Source: Deltaproteobacteria bacterium
Lineage (GTDB): Bacteria; Desulfobacterota; Desulfobaccia; Desulfobaccales; 0-14-0-80-60-11
Length of the DNA stretch: 7,578 nt
Direction of reading: 5' to 3'
Assembly: GCA_016874945.1 (NCBI GenBank)
Contig: VGSO01000134.1
Span: 1-7,578, forward strand
Position 1 is the stretch's first letter, and every line of letters begins with the position of its first letter. The position numbers and the translations under genes were made by a program. Below are positions 5,103 to 7,578 of the stretch, piece by piece. Under the pieces are notes generated by a model, which was given only the letters and a program-made list of their open reading frames with translations, made no database searches and was not told the origin of the DNA.

Positions 5103-5491
5103 CTCGCTTTACCTCTCTTGGGGTGGGCCTCTTATCCTTGCTGGCGCTTTTCTAAGGTAATGCCTTCAAAGAGCCTTGCAATAGTTTCCCTGGAATTCTT
5201 TGCAAAGGCAACTCAAAAGCTCCTCATCAGAAACTTCACCGGAAGTTAAAGTCCAAGGTTCAAGGTCGAAGTACGCCCCGCTGCCTGGGAATATGGCCAG
5301 CTTTTTCCATAAGTTGCCTTTGGAATCAAATCCTTATTCCCCTGCTTAGGGCTCGGTTAAAGATTTTTTCCCTAGCACATAAGAATTCTGGCTTTTATTC
5401 AGATTTTATGATACTCAAATTTTGAAACCCTCCACCTTTAGGGTGGCTTGGATCCAAATAGTTGGACTGAGACCGGAAAGGAGGGAATGCC
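5103..5491. other. Divergent intergenic region between BCAM0308-type gene and hxlB
   Basis: No convincing gene is present in these 389 bp; open frames here are antisense or out-of-frame readings. The stretch is AT-richer than its flanks and must hold promoters for both divergent genes. It contains a degenerate 7-bp repeat array (5243-5270), a possible -10 TATGAT (5407-5412) without a good -35, a small hairpin CCACC/GGTGG (5432-5436 with 5442-5446), and the strong hxlB ribosome site AAGGAGGG (5478-5485). Confidence 0.6.
5243..5270 (+). repeat. Degenerate 7-bp repeat array, 4 units
   Basis: Four consecutive heptamers read AAGTTAA, AGTCCAA, GGTTCAA and GGTCGAA. They follow the pattern (A/G)(A/G)GTTCAA-like seen in better form at 6111-6138 and, inverted, at 6219-6267. 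This is the most eroded of the three arrays. It is non-coding. Confidence 0.65.
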
Positions 5492-6106
5492 ATGCGCCTT
5501 CCGCAGACTTACCGGGAGGCTTTTTTTTCTAAGTCTCCGATGGATACCACATTTTCCCGGGCCTTGGACCAGATGCGGGACGAGCTTTCCGGAGTCCTCT
5601 CCCGGCTCACCCCGGAGATGGCCGAGACCTTGATGGGGGAAATTGAAGCCGCGCCCCGGGTCTTCGGCTGCGCCGTGGGCCGTTCGGGCTTTATCCTCCG
5701 GGGCTTCCTCATGCGCCTCATGCACCTGGGGCTATCCGTCTACGTGGTGGGGGAGACTATCACTCCCCGCATCCAGCCCGGTGACTTGCTCTTGGTGATG
5801 TCCGGCTCGGGAGAGACGGCCCAGCCCCGGGAAGTGCTGCGCCGGGCCAACGCCGTGGGGGCCCGTACCCTGGCCCTCACCGTCAACCCCGACTCCGCCA
5901 TCGGCCGGGAAGCTCAAGTGCCCCTTATCATCCCCGGCACCACCAAACTCGCCCAGGCCCGGGAAACCTCTTCGGTGCAATGCCCCGGCAGCCTGTTTGA
6001 ACAGGCCGCGTTCCTGTTCCTGGAAACCGTGGTCCTCCTGCTGTACCAGAAACGCCTGGCCCACGACCGGGGCCAGGTGCTGGCCCGACATGCGGATTTG
6101 GAATAA
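5492..6106 (+). CDS. hxlB: 6-phospho-3-hexuloisomerase (SIS domain)
   Basis: This enzyme interconverts D-arabino-3-hexulose 6-phosphate and fructose 6-phosphate, the second step of formaldehyde fixation by the ribulose monophosphate pathway; the pair can also run backwards to make pentose phosphate. The 204-residue protein is a single SIS sugar-phosphate isomerase fold: VGRSGFILRGFLMRLMHLG (62-80), VVGETITP (85-92), the phosphate-binding SGSGET loop (104-109) and PGSLFEQ (165-171) with the conserved Glu E170. It ends in ARHADLE, as PHI proteins often end. AAGGAGGG (5478-5485), 6 nt upstream, supports this start, though it makes the protein some 20 residues longer than usual; ATG 5540 would give a typical length but lacks a ribosome site. 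The substrate-producing enzyme is encoded next, 177 bp downstream on the same strand. Confidence 0.9.
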   Translation: MRLPQTYREAFFSKSPMDTTFSRALDQMRDELSGVLSRLTPEMAETLMGEIEAAPRVFGCAVGRSGFILRGFLMRLMHLGLSVYVVGETITPRIQPGDLLLVMSGSGETAQPREVLRRANAVGARTLALTVNPDSAIGREAQVPLIIPGTTKLAQARETSSVQCPGSLFEQAAFLFLETVVLLLYQKRLAHDRGQVLARHADLE

Positions 6107-6110
6107 AGAA

Positions 6111-6138
6111 AAGTTCAAAGTTCAAGGTTTAAAGTTTA
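6111..6138 (+). repeat. 7-bp repeat array, 4 units
   Basis: Four perfect-phase heptamers AAGTTCA, AAGTTCA, AGGTTTA and AAGTTTA begin 5 bp after the hxlB stop codon. They have the same orientation as the array at 5243-5270, so the two bracket hxlB as direct repeats. The inverted array lies 80 bp downstream, and the two could pair as a long imperfect stem in RNA or single-stranded DNA. Confidence 0.8.
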
Positions 6139-6218
6139 AGAACCTTATTGGGGGAACCTTCCCCTGGGGCTGGTAATTTTTACTCCTAACCTTACCGTAT
6201 GCTCCGCCAAAATCGAAA

Positions 6219-6267
6219 TCAAACCTCAAACCTCAAACCTTGAACCTTGAACCTTGAACTTTGAACC
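6219..6267 (-). repeat. 7-bp repeat array, 7 units, inverted orientation
   Basis: Seven consecutive heptamers read TCAAACC three times, TTGAACC twice, TTGAACT and TTGAACC. Their complements (GGTTTGA, GGTTCAA) match the other two arrays in the opposite orientation. Units fall into two blocks (GGTTTGA-type then GGTTCAA-type), suggesting expansion by unit duplication. The array ends 16 bp before the synthase start and overlaps its expected leader; a TTG at 6254 inside it is in frame but unlikely to be used. Confidence 0.88.
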
Positions 6268-6283
6268 AAAACAGGAAACCAAA

Positions 6284-7573
6284 ATGCCTCCCATCTTACA
6301 ATTAGCCCTGGATTTTGTGGACCTGCACCGCGCCCTCAATGTGGCTGAAGCGGCCGTGCCCGCAGGGGTGGACTGGATCGAGGCGGGGACGCCGTTGATC
6401 AAAAGCGAGGGGTTGGACGCGGTGCGGGAGTTGAAGCGCCTCTTTCCCGGCAAGCCCATCGTGGCGGACATGAAGATCATGGACGCGGGCCGCATCGAGG
6501 TGGAAGCCGCAGCCAAGGCCGGCGCCGCCCTGGTGGACGTGCTGGGAACCGCGTCCGACACCACCATCGAGGAGTGCATCCAGGCCGGAAAAAATTACGG
6601 CGCCCGCATCGTGGTGGACCTCATTGCGGTTCCTGACCCGGTGGCCCGGGCCAAGCGGGTGGAAGAGCTGGGAGCGGATTATATTTCCGTCCACGTGGCC
6701 ATTGACGAGCAGATGCGGGGCCTGGACCCTTTTGCCACGCTGCTGGCCGTGGCCCAGGCGGCGAAAATCCCCGTGGGGGTGGCCGGGGGCATCAACTCCG
6801 AGACCGCCGCGGCCGCGGTGGCCCACGGCGCCAGCTACGTCATCGTGGGCGGGGCCATCACCAAGGCCAAGGACCCGGCCGCGGCCACCCGGGATATCCG
6901 CCGGGCGCTGGATGAAGGCGCGGTGATCCCCACCACCCTGTTCAAGCGGGTGAGCGGGGAGGAAATTCGCCGGGTGCTGGAGATGGTGTCCGCGGCCAAC
7001 CTTTCCGACGCCTTGCACCGGGGCGGGGTGCTGGAGGGCATCAGGCCGCTTTTTCCCGGCATCCGCCTGGCGGGCCGGGCCTTGACGGTGCGCACCTATC
7101 CCGGCGACTGGGCCAAGCCGGTGGAGGCCATTGACCTGGCCCACCCCGGAGACGTGCTGGTTATCGACGCCGGGGGCGTGGGGCCCGCCATCTGGGGGGA
7201 GCTGGCCACCCATTCGTCCTTGCAAAAAGGGGTGGCCGGGGTGGTCATCGACGGCGCGCTCCGGGATTCCGGAGACATCGTCAAGCTGGGATTTCCCGCC
7301 TTTTCCCGCCTGGTCATGCCCAACGCCGGGGAGCCGAGAGGCTTTGGCGAAATCGGCGTCCCCATCCGGGTGGGCAACACCCGGGTGGAAACCGGCGACT
7401 GGATTTTGGGGGACGACGACGGCGTCTGCGTCCTCCCCCAAAAAATCGCGGTGGAATACGCCAACCGGGCCATGGACGTGCTGGAAAAGGAGAATCGTAT
7501 AAGAGAAGAGATCAAAGAGGGCCGGACTTTAGCGGAGGTAACGGATTTGCTGAGGTGGGAAAAGAAGGTGTAA
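6284..7573 (+). CDS. hxlA: Bifunctional 3-hexulose-6-phosphate synthase / RraA-like aldolase-fold protein
   Basis: The N-terminal half (about 1-211) is a hexulose-phosphate synthase of the OMP decarboxylase superfamily, joining formaldehyde and ribulose 5-phosphate: ALD (D10), EAGTPLI (E33), the DMKIMD active-site motif (D62, K64, D67), H137 in SVHVAID, and phosphate loops VAGGIN (166-171) and IVGGA (187-191). The C-terminal half (about 220-429) is an RraA-like domain with WGE (G305) and VIDGALRDSGD; R327, D328 and D331 form the RDxxD pattern of HMG/CHA-type aldolases, which E. coli RraA is thought to lack at its last acidic position. So this half may be an enzyme or an RNase E-regulator relative; its role is open. 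Start 6284 has AGGA 7 nt upstream and begins the fold directly; the frame upstream runs through repeats. hxlB precedes it, so both steps are encoded together. Length 429 residues, intact. Confidence 0.9.
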   Translation: MPPILQLALDFVDLHRALNVAEAAVPAGVDWIEAGTPLIKSEGLDAVRELKRLFPGKPIVADMKIMDAGRIEVEAAAKAGAALVDVLGTASDTTIEECIQAGKNYGARIVVDLIAVPDPVARAKRVEELGADYISVHVAIDEQMRGLDPFATLLAVAQAAKIPVGVAGGINSETAAAAVAHGASYVIVGGAITKAKDPAAATRDIRRALDEGAVIPTTLFKRVSGEEIRRVLEMVSAANLSDALHRGGVLEGIRPLFPGIRLAGRALTVRTYPGDWAKPVEAIDLAHPGDVLVIDAGGVGPAIWGELATHSSLQKGVAGVVIDGALRDSGDIVKLGFPAFSRLVMPNAGEPRGFGEIGVPIRVGNTRVETGDWILGDDDGVCVLPQKIAVEYANRAMDVLEKENRIREEIKEGRTLAEVTDLLRWEKKV

Positions 7574-7578
7574 CGAAG

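Noticed and set aside
6219..6267. CRISPR-like or phage attachment reading of the heptamer array
   Set aside because: Units are 7 bp with no spacers, and no cas genes or integrase are present.
6302..7441. Long open frame antisense to the hxlA fusion
   Set aside because: It is a compositional shadow of a well-supported gene, with a Gly/His/Pro-rich translation and no domain pattern.
1472..7573. Functional link between RNase R and the RraA-like domain
   Set aside because: RraA in E. coli acts on RNase E, not RNase R. The genes are about 2.7 kb apart with unrelated genes between them, so proximity is probably chance.

Overview
The window looks like a GC-rich bacterial chromosome, possibly from the deltaproteobacterial / Desulfobacterota side. 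The core genes are strongly GC-rich at third positions. The combination of RNase R, a BCAM0308-type zinc protein and a hexulose-phosphate synthase/RraA fusion would fit such an organism. The taxon is an inference from general resemblance; no marker gene settles it.

Region 1 (1-1430) is accessory DNA. It opens with the AT-rich 3' end of a TPR-repeat gene broken by an in-frame TAA at 32-34. A two-gene type II toxin-antitoxin operon follows (antitoxin 475-696, RelE/ParE-type toxin 689-958) with a clear promoter and a strong terminator. On the opposite strand, 1030-1426 holds the remains of two small genes whose frames are broken at G/C runs. A 31-32 bp scrap of one of them recurs at 379-410, on the other side of the TA operon.

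Region 2 (1472-3616) is a complete RNase R gene.

Region 3 (3617-5102) lies on the minus strand. It holds a BCAM0308-type zinc-ribbon protein and a second TA pair (antitoxin 4194-4406, MazF/PemK-type toxin starting at 4197). The toxin gene is split by a small palindromic element of about 125 bp (3814-3938), bounded by a duplicated TAAT. The missing toxin C-terminus can be read on the far side of the element (3727-3810). Removing the element plus one TAAT copy (129 bp, 43 codons) restores a 113-residue MazF-like protein.

Region 4 (5103-7573) is metabolic. A 6-phospho-3-hexuloisomerase (hxlB) is followed by a bifunctional protein with an N-terminal 3-hexulose-6-phosphate synthase domain and a C-terminal RraA/aldolase-like domain. 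The two enzymes catalyse consecutive steps linking ribulose 5-phosphate plus formaldehyde to fructose 6-phosphate; in reverse they make pentose phosphate. Arrays of a 7-bp repeat (roughly GGTTCAA) lie at 5243-5270, 6111-6138 and, inverted, at 6219-6267.

The most notable discoveries are the element-split MazF toxin with its reconstructable ancestral frame, the gene scrap repeated on both sides of the first TA operon, and the heptamer arrays around the hxl genes. I see no CRISPR array, tRNA or rRNA, and no sign of a new multi-gene defence system.
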